A stretch of DNA of 48,014 bases from an uncultured Neomegalonema sp. (GTDB taxonomy: Bacteria; Pseudomonadota; Alphaproteobacteria; Rhodobacterales; Rhodobacteraceae), in assembly GCA_937958625.1 (NCBI GenBank), contig CALGNO010000125.1, forward strand, positions 1 through 48,014, in the 5' to 3' direction. The translations under genes were made by a program, and so were the position numbers. Shown piece by piece: positions 31,913-40,900 of this stretch (position 1 is its first letter; the number at the start of each line of letters is the position of its first letter). Below the pieces are notes generated by a model. The model did no database searches, was not told where the DNA came from, and saw only the letters and a program-made list of their open reading frames with translations.

Positions 31913-34603
31913 TTGGAAGCTGTTTTTGCCCTTTTTGGTCTTGTTGGAGTCGCCGTCCCGTTCATTTTTATCTGGCTGGTCATCAGCCACATAAAGCTGA
32001 AACGAACGGTCGAAACCCTGCGGAATGAAGTTGCGCGCAGGCCGTTTTCCGCCTCCGAAGAAAAGCCCGCATCTGCAACGCCAACCGCGCCGACATCGCC
32101 CTGGGACCGGCCAAAACCGCCGCCAATCCCAACGGAAACCCGAAGCGCAACCGCAAGGCCGCCGCCCTTGCCGACAGACGACGGCAAGTCGCCGAGCGCC
32201 TTCGTTTTCAACACCGCGAATTTCGAGCGCCTAAAGACGTGGCTGACGGATAACTGGTTCATTGCCGTCGCCGCCGTATCACTGGCCTTGGCCGGGATTT
32301 TCCTCGTGCAATACGGCATCGAGAATGGCGTCTTGTCGCCTCGCAATCGCGTGCTGTCGGGCCTTGGCTTCGGGGCCGCGCTGATCGGGGCCGGGGAATA
32401 TATCCGCCGCCGGATCGGCGATGGGCCGGAGGGGGGCGCTGCGGCTTTTGTGCCATCGACCTTCGCCGGGGCCGGGGTCGTCACGCTGTTCGCCGCCGTC
32501 TTTTCGGCACAGCAGCTTTACGGGTTGATCGGGCAGGAAGTCGCCTTTGCCGGGTTGGTCGCGCTGGCGGTGCTAGCGCTTGTCCTTGGCTGGCTCTACG
32601 GGCCGTTCCTGAGTGTAATCGGCATCAGCGGCGCCGTGCTGACGCCGTTTATCGTTAGCACGGGGATGAGCGAGAACATCCAGTGGCTCTTCTATTACTT
32701 CGCGCTGATTGCCGCCATCGGCCTAGGCGTCGATGCCATGAAGCGGTCGGCCTGGGTCTCGACCGTTGCGCTCGTGCTGCCCTATATCGGCGCGGCGCTG
32801 ATTTGGCTCGCCAGCGGGTCAGAGCACTTCACCGCCTTTGCGGCCATTGTGGCAGCGCTGGCCGTCTGTGTGCCGACCGTACAACTGCGCCCTGCCTTTT
32901 CGGGGTCGATGACGGTGGAGGCCCTAAATCCTATCGGTCGCGAGCGGCACTGGCCGGAGTTTCCGACGCGGTTGGCGGCGGCGGGCCTTCTCGCGCTGGC
33001 CGGGGTCGCGCCCTTCGTGTCTATCGGTGGAGGCGAGGCCGCGTTCTGGCTTGGGCTTGCCGCGTTATTCGCGGCGCTTGCGGTGCTGGCCTTTTGGCTG
33101 GACCGAACGCCCGTGCTGGACGATCTGGCCGTGCCGGTTGCGCTTGCGCTGTTGGCGATGATCGGGGCGCAGGGCTATTTTGATCTTTCGGTGGCGAGCG
33201 CCCTCGTCCCGCCCCCACAGCCTGTTGAGCCGGTGCCCGGTGTCTCTCCGGCGGTCCCGACGCGGGTGGTGACGTGGCTGGTCGGGTTTGGCTGTGCCGT
33301 TTCCGGCCTCGCGGGCCTGCGCAGCATCCGCAACCCGGCACATTCTCTCTATTGGGCGGCGGGGGCGGCGGTCTTTGCCCCGGCCACCATGGTTCTGCTG
33401 GCACTCTATTGGAACCCGCTACTGCACATGAGCGACGTGCAACTGGCGGCCCATGCGGTTGCGGTTGCCGTGCTGATGACCCTGTTTGCCGAACATGCCC
33501 TGCGCCGGGATGGCGAGGCGCGGTTGCGGGCCTCGCTCTATGCGCTGGCGGCGCTGAACATGCTGGCGCTGAGCCTGACGATCGTGCTGACCGAGACGGC
33601 GCTGACCTTCGCGATTGCGCTGATGGCGGTGTCGGCGGCGTGGCTGGACCGGAAGTTCGATGTCAGGCCCGTGACGCTGTTTGTCCAAGTCGCCATTATC
33701 GCCTGCGGATACCGGCTGCTGGTCGATCCCGGCCTGTTCTGGGCCTTGGACACGAGCCTGATCGAGCTGTGCGTCGGTTTCGGCAGCGTGATCGGCGCGC
33801 TCGGAGGTGTCTGGGTGCTGTTGCAACGACGTCAGCGGACAATGGCCATCGTCGTGGCCGAATCGGCGGCATTCAGTCTGACCGGTGCCTTCCTCTGCCT
33901 GTTGCTGTATCGCGTGCTGGACCACGGCAGCACATATGCGTTTCTCGAACACTGGGCGCTGGCCCTCTTCGGCATGATCTGGATGCTCTCGGCGGCGGCA
34001 CAGGCGTGGCGCGCCTCGGCGGGGGGTGCACTGCGGTGGGTGCGGTGGGGCCTCGGCGGGATTTTCGGCTGCCTCGGACTGATGCTGATCAGCTTCGCCG
34101 CGACGGTGGTGAACCCGCTTTACAGCGATGTCGTGATCGGCCCGCCTGTCCTCGACAGCCTGCTTGTGGCCTATGGCCTGCCTGCCCTGCTGCTCGGCGC
34201 GGTGGCGTGGAAGTTTGGTTTTCTGCCACGGCTGCTGCGGTTCGGACTTGGGGCGGGAGCGGTCGCGTTGGCCGCGCTTTATATCGGCCTCGAAATCCGG
34301 CGGCTCTGGCAAGGCCCGGTTCTGAGCGGCCCCGATGTGATGCAGGGCGAGCTTTATAGCTACACCATCGCCATGCTGTTGACCGGATCGGCCCTGCTGG
34401 TGCTGGCACTCTGGCGGCGGTCGTCAGTATTGCAGCGGGCGGGCGTCGCGGTTATCGCGCTGACCATCGCGAAGGTGTTCCTGATCGATATGAGCGGTCT
34501 GGAGGGCCTGACCCGGGCGCTGTCCTTCCTCGCACTGGGCCTTATTCTGGCGGGATTGGCCGTGCTGAACCGGTGGATCACGCGAGCGGTGGCCGCAGAG
34601 TAA
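31913..34603 (+). CDS. DUF2339 large polytopic membrane protein, TTG start
   Basis: An 896-residue protein of the DUF2339 family. Residues 1-22 form one membrane helix (VFALFGLVGVAVPFIFIWLV), followed by a short coiled coil (KLKRTVETLRNEVARR), a Pro/Ala-rich cytoplasmic linker (about 45-95) and then some 20 or more membrane segments to the end. The family is linked to the cell envelope but has no defined activity. The only sensible start is TTG 31913, with GGGAAAG 7 nt before it; no ATG occurs early in frame. Very Gly/Ala/Leu-rich. Confidence 0.88.
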   Translation: MEAVFALFGLVGVAVPFIFIWLVISHIKLKRTVETLRNEVARRPFSASEEKPASATPTAPTSPWDRPKPPPIPTETRSATARPPPLPTDDGKSPSAFVFNTANFERLKTWLTDNWFIAVAAVSLALAGIFLVQYGIENGVLSPRNRVLSGLGFGAALIGAGEYIRRRIGDGPEGGAAAFVPSTFAGAGVVTLFAAVFSAQQLYGLIGQEVAFAGLVALAVLALVLGWLYGPFLSVIGISGAVLTPFIVSTGMSENIQWLFYYFALIAAIGLGVDAMKRSAWVSTVALVLPYIGAALIWLASGSEHFTAFAAIVAALAVCVPTVQLRPAFSGSMTVEALNPIGRERHWPEFPTRLAAAGLLALAGVAPFVSIGGGEAAFWLGLAALFAALAVLAFWLDRTPVLDDLAVPVALALLAMIGAQGYFDLSVASALVPPPQPVEPVPGVSPAVPTRVVTWLVGFGCAVSGLAGLRSIRNPAHSLYWAAGAAVFAPATMVLLALYWNPLLHMSDVQLAAHAVAVAVLMTLFAEHALRRDGEARLRASLYALAALNMLALSLTIVLTETALTFAIALMAVSAAWLDRKFDVRPVTLFVQVAIIACGYRLLVDPGLFWALDTSLIELCVGFGSVIGALGGVWVLLQRRQRTMAIVVAESAAFSLTGAFLCLLLYRVLDHGSTYAFLEHWALALFGMIWMLSAAAQAWRASAGGALRWVRWGLGGIFGCLGLMLISFAATVVNPLYSDVVIGPPVLDSLLVAYGLPALLLGAVAWKFGFLPRLLRFGLGAGAVALAALYIGLEIRRLWQGPVLSGPDVMQGELYSYTIAMLLTGSALLVLALWRRSSVLQRAGVAVIALTIAKVFLIDMSGLEGLTRALSFLALGLILAGLAVLNRWITRAVAAE

Positions 34604-34737
34604 CTCGCATCATTCTGTCCGCAAGAAGCAGACAGGCGAAATAATCTTGCGTGCGCGACGTTCTTGCCATTGAAATTTTCACCATTCGCCGCTATCCGTC
34701 TTCGCAACTGCAGCATTATCACCAAGGAATCCCGCCC

Positions 34738-36429
34738 ATGGCCGCCGATGCCCCCCAGCCGATGACCGACCTGCTGATCGCCCCAGACCTGCTGCCGCTC
34801 TGCGACGGGGCCATCGAGGCCGTCGAGACGGTCTTTGCTTCGGCCAAGGCGGGCGTTGGCGCACGGGTGACGCGGGACGAGAAAGGCCGGGTTTCCGGGG
34901 CGTCGCTGGAGGCGGAACAGCACGCGGCGCACGCGCTGGCGTGGCTGGCGACCTATGTCGAGAGCCTGCGCCAGATGCGGGGCTGGGCCGGGCGGCTGGC
35001 CGATACCGGGGCGTTTGGCGAGACCGAGCAACTGCTGCTGCAATGTGCCTTTGGTGAATATCTGGCCCAGATTGCCGGGGGCATCCCGATGTCCCAGGGC
35101 GAATACGCGCGCCTGTCCGATATGGGCGTCACCGCCGACGCGCGCCGCGCCCTCGATACCGCACCGGTTCAGGCGCTGATTGCCGCCGGGGCCGCGACCC
35201 ATATCCGCGAGAAGATCGCCGAAATCCTGACCGGCTCCGAAGGCTTCGCCACCTTCGGCCAGTGCGGTCTGGACGAAGATTACGAGATGATCCGCGACCA
35301 GTTCCGGCGCTTTGCAGATGAAAAGGTCGTGCCCCACGCCCACGAATGGCACCTGAAGGACGAGTTGATCCCGATGACGATCATCGAGGAAATGTCGGAA
35401 CTCGGCGTCTTTGGCCTGACAATCCCCGAAGAACACGGCGGGTTCGGCATGTCGAAAACCGCGATGTGCGTGGTGTCTGAAGAACTCTCGCGCGGCTATA
35501 TCGGCGTCGGGTCGCTCGGCACGCGTACCGAGATAGCCGCCGAGTTGATCCTTGCGGGCGGCACCGATGACCAAAAAAGCCACTGGCTGCCGAAACTGGC
35601 CTCGGGCGAGACCCTGCCCACCGCCGTCTTTACCGAACCCAATACCGGCTCCGACCTTGGCGCACTGAAGACGCGGGCGAAAAAAGACGGCGACGGTTGG
35701 GTACTGAACGGCAACAAGACGTGGATCACCCACGCCGCACGCGCCGACATCATGACCGTCCTTGCGCGCTCGGTTGAGGGCACCACGGACCATCGCGGCC
35801 TCAGCATGTTCATCGCGCCGAAAACCCGCGGCGATTGCGAAAACCCGTTCCCGAACGCGGAGATCGCGGGGGGCGAAATCGAGGTGCTCGGCTATCGCGG
35901 CATGAAGGAATACACGGTCGCCTTCGACGATTACAAAATCCCCGGCGATGCGCTGCTCGGCGGCGAAGAGGGCCAAGGTTTTCGCCAGCTTATGAAAACC
36001 TTTGAGAGCGCGCGCATCCAGACCGCCGCGCGCGCCATCGGCGTTGCTCAAAATGCGCTGGAGCTTGGCCTCCAATACGCGCAGGACCGGGTTCAGTTCG
36101 GCAAGCCGCTCAGCGCCTTTCCCCGGGTCGCCGGAAAGCTGGCGATCATGGCGGTCGAGATCATGGTCGCGCGTCAGCTCACGTACTTTTCGGCCCGCGA
36201 AAAGGATGAGGGTCGCCGCTGTGATCTGGAGGCGGGCATGGCCAAGCTGCTTGGCGCGCGGGTGGCGTGGTCCTGTGCGGATAATGCGTTGCAGATTCAT
36301 GGCGGCAACGGATTTGCGCTGGAATACCCGGTGAGCCGGGTTCTGTGCGACAGCCGCATCCTGAATATCTTCGAGGGCGCTGCCGAGATCCAAGCCGGGG
36401 TCATCGCGCGGCGTTTGCTTGAAAGCTGA
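34738..36429 (+). CDS. mcd: (2S)-methylsuccinyl-CoA dehydrogenase
   Basis: A 563-residue acyl-CoA dehydrogenase with the roughly 150-residue N-terminal extension that marks Mcd (EAEQHAAHALAWLATYVESL and GEYLAQIAGGIPMSQGEYAR). It oxidises (2S)-methylsuccinyl-CoA to mesaconyl-CoA in the ethylmalonyl-CoA pathway of acetyl-CoA assimilation. The FAD-dehydrogenase core follows: IRDQFRRFADEKVVPHAHEW, GLTIPEEHGGFGMSK, FTEPNTGSDLGALKTRAKKD, GNKTWITHAA, and FESARIQTAARAIGVAQNAL. The C-terminal FEGAAEIQ region is intact. AAGGAA lies 9 nt before ATG 34738. The other pathway genes (ccr, ecm, mcl) are not in the window. Confidence 0.93.
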   Translation: MAADAPQPMTDLLIAPDLLPLCDGAIEAVETVFASAKAGVGARVTRDEKGRVSGASLEAEQHAAHALAWLATYVESLRQMRGWAGRLADTGAFGETEQLLLQCAFGEYLAQIAGGIPMSQGEYARLSDMGVTADARRALDTAPVQALIAAGAATHIREKIAEILTGSEGFATFGQCGLDEDYEMIRDQFRRFADEKVVPHAHEWHLKDELIPMTIIEEMSELGVFGLTIPEEHGGFGMSKTAMCVVSEELSRGYIGVGSLGTRTEIAAELILAGGTDDQKSHWLPKLASGETLPTAVFTEPNTGSDLGALKTRAKKDGDGWVLNGNKTWITHAARADIMTVLARSVEGTTDHRGLSMFIAPKTRGDCENPFPNAEIAGGEIEVLGYRGMKEYTVAFDDYKIPGDALLGGEEGQGFRQLMKTFESARIQTAARAIGVAQNALELGLQYAQDRVQFGKPLSAFPRVAGKLAIMAVEIMVARQLTYFSAREKDEGRRCDLEAGMAKLLGARVAWSCADNALQIHGGNGFALEYPVSRVLCDSRILNIFEGAAEIQAGVIARRLLES

Positions 36430-36493
36430 CGTCTCGCACACGCCGCGCGGGTGCGGTATACTGCTTCGGGTATGACCCAGAAGGAGAAGTGCC

Positions 36494-37294
36494 ATGTTCC
36501 GTTTTCTCGCACCTGCTGCCCTCGCCCTCGCCGCCTGCGCGCCGCCGCCTTCAGGGGGTGGAGGCGGCCCGGTGAACCCGTCAAATCCTGTACCCGTCGC
36601 GCTTGACGGCAACTATCGCCTGATCGAGTTGAACGGACGGCCCATCGGCGGCAATATCACGCTTGGGCTGATGCCGGACGGGCAGTTGAACGGCGAGGCT
36701 CCGTGCAATCGGTATTTCGGCCCCTATACCGCCGGGTCGGATTTCTCCTTCAGCGCCCAGCAGATCGGCGCGACCCGCCGCGCCTGTCCTGATTTGCAGC
36801 TTGAGGGCGAGTATTTCGAAGCCCTGCGACGCACGACGCAATTCCGGCCCGGACGCGAGGGCGATACGCTTGGCCTGCTCGACGGCAACGGGCGCACGGT
36901 GGCGAGTTATGTGCGCGCTGGTGGGCCGGTTGTGCCGCCGCCCTCCCAACAACAGCAGGCGAATATCATCGGCGACTGGCGCATCACGGCGGTGCGCGTG
37001 AATGGGGTTCTCTCGCCGGTTCAAGCGCCGAGCAGTGCGGGGATCAGCTTTGATGTCGGGCGCGGGTTCAGCGCCAATCTCGGCTGTAACTTCGCCAACG
37101 GGCCTTATACGCTCAGCGGCAACCAGCTTGATTTCGGCGCGATTGCCGTGACCACGCGCGCCTGTATCGTGCCCGCCCCGTTCGAGGGACCGATTGTCAC
37201 CGCGCTGGACCAGACCCAGAGCGTTGCGGGGACGCCGACGGGCTTTGATTTGCTCGATCCGGCGGGCCAGCCGTTGCTGCGGTTGGAGCGGTAA
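36494..37294 (+). CDS. META-domain lipoprotein with two repeats
   Basis: A 266-residue lipoprotein. The signal peptide ends in the lipobox LAAC (Cys15), followed by a Gly/Pro linker. Two META (HslJ-like) domains follow. The first, about 35-140, contains LDGNYRLIELNGRPIGG and EAPCNRYFGPYTAG with ATRRACPD. The second, about 158-264, contains IGDWRITAVRVNGV and LGCNFANGPYTLSG with TTRACIV. The family binds or buffers envelope stress in other bacteria; its exact role here is unknown. AGAAGGAGAA precedes the ATG. It converges on the acyltransferase gene across a hairpin. Confidence 0.88.
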   Translation: MFRFLAPAALALAACAPPPSGGGGGPVNPSNPVPVALDGNYRLIELNGRPIGGNITLGLMPDGQLNGEAPCNRYFGPYTAGSDFSFSAQQIGATRRACPDLQLEGEYFEALRRTTQFRPGREGDTLGLLDGNGRTVASYVRAGGPVVPPPSQQQQANIIGDWRITAVRVNGVLSPVQAPSSAGISFDVGRGFSANLGCNFANGPYTLSGNQLDFGAIAVTTRACIVPAPFEGPIVTALDQTQSVAGTPTGFDLLDPAGQPLLRLER

Positions 37295-37329
37295 CGGGAT
37301 CTTGCCCGGCTGTGCACCAACGCATCGAG

Positions 37330-37350
37330 GCCCCGGACCACATCCGGGGC
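37330..37350. terminator. Hairpin between convergent genes
   Basis: GCCCCGGA (37330-37337) and TCCGGGGC (37343-37350) form a perfect 8-bp stem with a 5-nt loop. It sits in the 60-nt gap between the META lipoprotein gene and the convergent acyltransferase gene. Without a U-run it may be a bidirectional terminator or a copy of a dispersed CCCCGGA repeat. Confidence 0.55.
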
Positions 37351-37354
37351 TGCG

Positions 37355-38086
37355 TCAGTTGGTGATCCGGCCCTGAGGAAAGCCTGCTTCGACATTCTGG
37401 TCGGTGCTGGCGGTTTCGATGCGGGTTTCGAGTTCGGACATGAACGCCTCGGCGCTCAGGCCCGGCGGGATCGGCTCCAGAAACTCGACCAGAACCGTCC
37501 CCGGTCGGCGAAGGAACGCCTTTTTCGGCCAGAACAGCCCCGCATTGGTCGCCGAGGGCACGCAGGGCACGCCGAAGGCTTCGTAGATGCGGGATACGCC
37601 GATTTTATAGGGCATGGTGACCCCCGGCAGTACGCGGGTTCCCTGGGGGAAAATCACGACCTGTGCCCCGTCGCCGCGCTGTTCCACGATGCCCTTGACC
37701 ATCGAACGCACGGTCGCGCCGCCTTTGCCCCGGTCCACCTGAATACACCCGATGCGCACGGCGTAATAGCCAAGGGCGGGCACCAGCCGCAGCTCCTTTT
37801 TCATGATGAAGCGCGGGCGCGGCACATGGGCGGTGATGATCAGCATATCCACATAGGACTGATGCTTGGCCGCAAGGATGACCTCGCCCGTCGGCACCTC
37901 GCCCCGTACCTCGTAGCGCAGGTTGCAGACCGTCTTCATCATCCACAGCGTATGGCGGGAGTAGGTGCGCAGGGCGGCATAGGCCCCCTCGCGCGACATG
38001 ATTGCGTAGGGCAAGAACACGATCCCGTAGATCGGAATCGCAGCATAGACCCAGATGTTGAAAATCAGCGACCGGAGATAGATCAT
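37355..38086 (-). CDS. plsC: 1-acyl-sn-glycerol-3-phosphate acyltransferase (PlsC-like)
   Basis: A 243-residue membrane acyltransferase adding a fatty acid to lysophosphatidic acid, or to a similar lysolipid. Two hydrophobic segments lie near the N-terminus (about 5-30). Motif I is HQSYVD (HX4D, about 75-80), motif II is around IGCIQVDRGKGG, motif III is FPQGTR (about 146-151), and motif IV is VPCVPSATNAG. ATG 38086 shares one base with the ftsX stop (TGATG), which decides the start; the open frame to 38506 is a shadow of ftsX. Family members can have other lipid substrates. Confidence 0.88.
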   Translation of the reverse strand: MIYLRSLIFNIWVYAAIPIYGIVFLPYAIMSREGAYAALRTYSRHTLWMMKTVCNLRYEVRGEVPTGEVILAAKHQSYVDMLIITAHVPRPRFIMKKELRLVPALGYYAVRIGCIQVDRGKGGATVRSMVKGIVEQRGDGAQVVIFPQGTRVLPGVTMPYKIGVSRIYEAFGVPCVPSATNAGLFWPKKAFLRRPGTVLVEFLEPIPPGLSAEAFMSELETRIETASTDQNVEAGFPQGRITN

Positions 38087-38949
38087 CACGCCCCGCTCCG
38101 CAACGCACGCAGGACCGTCAGCCGCGCGGCCAGCACGCACAAGACCGCCACGAAGACAACCACGGCGACCGGACCCAGCCACCATTGCCCTGTCGCGGCG
38201 AGGGCAGGCAACGCTCGGCCCACCGAGGCCAGCGCATCCACCGCCAGCATCGCCGCCCCGGCCATCGCACAGCCGATGACGCCCCCGGCAAGGCCCAGCC
38301 ACAGATAGCGGGTCTGGTACACCCCGGCGACGAACCGGTCCTCGGCCCCCGCAAGGCGCAGGGTGGCAATGGTTGCGCGCTGGGCCGCGAGGCTCGATCG
38401 CACGGTGAGCACGACCACCATCGCAATCGCCAACGCACAGATTATCAGCGCCCCCAGCGCCACATTGCGCACGGCCCGCGCCGCCGACGCCGCCCGCCCG
38501 CGCCACTCGCCATGATCATCATAGATCGCGCCCGCCCCTGCCCCGTCGAGGCGCGCTTGCAGAATAGCGGATTCCGGCTCGTTCAGCGGGTCGATGCGGA
38601 CGGCAATGATCGTCGGTGCTGGCAAATCCTCCAGCCGCGGCGTGGTGCCGAACCACGGTTCCAGCAGTGCAGCGACCTCTTCATCGGTCAGGGGCGTTGC
38701 CTCGATCACGCCATCGGTCTCGCGCAGGATATCGAGGACGATGTCGACCTGATCCTGCGATACGCCGTCTTCCGCCCCGATCCGCACGGTGGCGGCCCCG
38801 GACAGACCCTCGGTCCAGGCATTGGCCAGCTTTGACGCGCCCAGGGTGCCCGCCATGGCGAAGCAGGCCAGAAAGGCCATCGCCGCGACAATCAGCACCA
38901 TCAGCAAGCCGCCGCTCGCCTGAAATGAAATCAGCGCCCCGCGTCTCAT
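38086..38949 (-). CDS. ftsX: Cell division protein FtsX
   Basis: A 287-residue protein with four membrane segments (about 10-32, 165-188, 215-240, 255-280) and a periplasmic loop (about 45-160, with LRETDGVIEATPLTDEEVAA). With FtsE it forms a type VII-like ABC complex that activates peptidoglycan hydrolases at the division site. Assignment comes from position just after ftsE (4-nt overlap), size and topology; FtsX is poorly conserved. The C-terminal RLAGAEDRFVAGVYQTRYLW fits the family. Confidence 0.88.
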   Translation of the reverse strand: MRRGALISFQASGGLLMVLIVAAMAFLACFAMAGTLGASKLANAWTEGLSGAATVRIGAEDGVSQDQVDIVLDILRETDGVIEATPLTDEEVAALLEPWFGTTPRLEDLPAPTIIAVRIDPLNEPESAILQARLDGAGAGAIYDDHGEWRGRAASAARAVRNVALGALIICALAIAMVVVLTVRSSLAAQRATIATLRLAGAEDRFVAGVYQTRYLWLGLAGGVIGCAMAGAAMLAVDALASVGRALPALAATGQWWLGPVAVVVFVAVLCVLAARLTVLRALRSGA

Positions 38950-39611
38950 GCCGCCACCCTCGCCATCAGCGATCCGCCTTGAAGTTCTAGCACCGGATGA
39001 CCGGTTTGCTCCGCCAGATCGAGGTCATGGGTTGCGAGGACCACGGTCTTGCCGAGGCGGTTCATCTCCACAAAAAGCTGCATGATCCGTTCGGCCATCA
39101 CCGGGTCGACGCTGCCGGTCGGTTCATCGGCGAGGATAATGTCGGGCGAGGCCACAACCGCGCGAGCGATGGCGATGCGCTGTTTTTCGCCCCCCGAAAG
39201 CTGTGGCGGTTTTACATCCATCTGATCGCCGAGGCCGACCCAGCGCAGCATCTCGACGACATTTTCGCGGTACTCGCTGACCTTGGCCCCGGCCACGCGC
39301 AAGGGCAGCGCGACGTTTTCGGCGGCGGTCAGGTGGTCGAGCAGACGAAAATCCTGAAACACGACACCAATGCGCCGCCGGAACCACGCAATCTCGTCCC
39401 GGCTGAGCGTCGTCACATCGCGCCCGAACATCGAAATCCGGCCCGAACTCGGCACCGCATCGAGATAGAGCAATCGCAACAGCGAGCTTTTGCCCGCCCC
39501 CGATGCGCCGGTGACAAACGTGAAGGCCCCCTCCGGCACCTCGAAATCGAGGTTTTTCAATACGTCCGGCCCTCGCCCATAGCGAAACCCGACATCTTCG
39601 AAAACGATCAT
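38946..39611 (-). CDS. ftsE: Cell division ATP-binding protein FtsE
   Basis: A 221-residue ABC ATPase. Walker A is GASGAGKSS (about 36-44), the Q-loop is VVFQDFRLL, the signature is LSGGEKQR (about 137-144), and Walker B is IILADEPTGSVDP; the His-switch lies in LATHDLDL. The sequence FEDVGFRYGRGPDVLKNLDF is typical of FtsE. ATG 39611 has GGGAGG upstream, so the open frame to 39755 is not needed. It is divergent from the zinc-ribbon gene; the 202-nt intergenic region must hold both promoters. Confidence 0.94.
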   Translation of the reverse strand: MIVFEDVGFRYGRGPDVLKNLDFEVPEGAFTFVTGASGAGKSSLLRLLYLDAVPSSGRISMFGRDVTTLSRDEIAWFRRRIGVVFQDFRLLDHLTAAENVALPLRVAGAKVSEYRENVVEMLRWVGLGDQMDVKPPQLSGGEKQRIAIARAVVASPDIILADEPTGSVDPVMAERIMQLFVEMNRLGKTVVLATHDLDLAEQTGHPVLELQGGSLMARVAA

Positions 39612-39813
39612 CCCCGCCTCCCTGCCCAACGTGCGGTTCTTTTCGCCGTTGATACACAGACCGAGGGCGTTCGACCACACCCCAGTCGTAATTGAAAGAT
39701 ACGCTTCGTGCACAGGCGTAAAGACGCGCAGGCGAATTGCATCGTTTCGGGACACATGGTTTCTTGCAGCCGCGCACCCAGATTGATTCGCGCCAGAGGC
39801 AGGAACCCGTACT

Positions 39814-40794
39814 ATGTCCGAGAAAATGATCGTTGCCTGTCCCCAGTGTCAGACGCGCTTCGTCGCGCCGCTGGAGAAATTTCTGCCCGATGGCCGCAAG
39901 GTCCGCTGTGCGAAATGCGCCCATGCGTGGTTTCAGGCCCCTGAAATTGCCGATGGTGCAGAGGTAGAGGCCGTTACGCCTCCGCCGGTGCCGGTCACGC
40001 CTGTCGATCCCGTTGCCACGACCACGGCCACGACCACGACCACGGCGACGAGCGCGGCAACGACCTCGACGGCAAGTTCAAGCGCGGCCAGCGGCGATAG
40101 CCTGATGGACCGGGCGGCACGCAAGACCGAGGACGTGCCGGTTGCTGAACTCGCGGCCACCCGGCCAGCGGAACCTGATAATATGAGGGCTGGCATCGGC
40201 GCGGCGGCTGCGGCAACGGCGGCGACCGCTGCAACTGCCGCCACCGCAGCAAGCAAGCGGACCAGCCGTGATACCGGCTCTTACACGCCGCCCTCCAGCG
40301 CCGATGATGACGATCTGTATCAGGACGCGGAGCCGCGCGGCGGCTTTATGCGCGGCCTGCTCTATCTGGTGGCGATGCTCGTTATCATCGGGGGGCTCGG
40401 CTATGCCTTCAAGGATGCGATTGCCGCAAAAGTTCCGGCCCTCGACCCGCCCCTGACCCAGTGGAAAAATACCGTGGACGGCGCGCTGTCGGCGATCATG
40501 CCGAACAGCAATCCGATGCGGATCGAGGATGTGAAATATGACATCGACGAAGCGGATGGCGACCCCGCCCTGCTGCTGACCGCGACGGTGATCAATACCG
40601 GTGATGCGGCTAAGGATGCGCCGCGCCTCGCCGTTTCGCTGATCGGTCCGAACGAGATGGTGCTGGATACGACCACCCTTTCGCCCGAAGACATGAGCGC
40701 CGAAATCGCCCCCGGTGACGGCGCGCCCTACTATCTGCGGATGCCCTACCCGCCCGAAAACATCCAGCGGGTCGAGGTCGATTTCGCCGAGTGA
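39814..40794 (+). CDS. MJ0042-type zinc-ribbon membrane protein
   Basis: A 326-residue protein. Residues 1-45 form an MJ0042 zinc ribbon with two CxxC pairs (CPQCQTRFVAP and CAKCAHAWFQ). A long low-complexity linker follows, rich in Thr/Ala (about 55-90, DNA 40012-40080) and with a poly-Ala/Thr stretch (about 129-147, DNA 40196-40260). One membrane span lies at about 178-198 (LLYLVAMLVIIGGLGYAFK). The periplasmic C-terminal domain (about 235-326) resembles the DUF3426/FxLYD-type beta domain. AGGAAC precedes the ATG. Found next to ftsEX in many alphaproteobacteria; function unknown. Confidence 0.85.
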   Translation: MSEKMIVACPQCQTRFVAPLEKFLPDGRKVRCAKCAHAWFQAPEIADGAEVEAVTPPPVPVTPVDPVATTTATTTTTATSAATTSTASSSAASGDSLMDRAARKTEDVPVAELAATRPAEPDNMRAGIGAAAAATAATAATAATAASKRTSRDTGSYTPPSSADDDDLYQDAEPRGGFMRGLLYLVAMLVIIGGLGYAFKDAIAAKVPALDPPLTQWKNTVDGALSAIMPNSNPMRIEDVKYDIDEADGDPALLLTATVINTGDAAKDAPRLAVSLIGPNEMVLDTTTLSPEDMSAEIAPGDGAPYYLRMPYPPENIQRVEVDFAE

Positions 40795-40900
40795 TCCCGG
40801 CGCGCGCCGCCGCGCCGTAGGGCGCTCGTGATTTCCGGTCTGCCAGAGCTATCTCGGTCCCTGCGATCCTGAAGGATCACGGCGCAGATCAGGAGCGGGC

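Noticed and set aside
33274-34359. A 361-codon open frame on the plus strand
   Set aside because: It is a shifted frame within the DUF2339 gene, whose membrane-segment pattern is convincing; the shifted product is Arg/Gly/Cys-rich.
34360-36612. A 750-codon open frame on the minus strand
   Set aside because: It is antisense to mcd and the ends of its neighbours. The translated sequence is Arg/Gly/His-rich without any family motif, as expected for the complement of GC-rich coding DNA.
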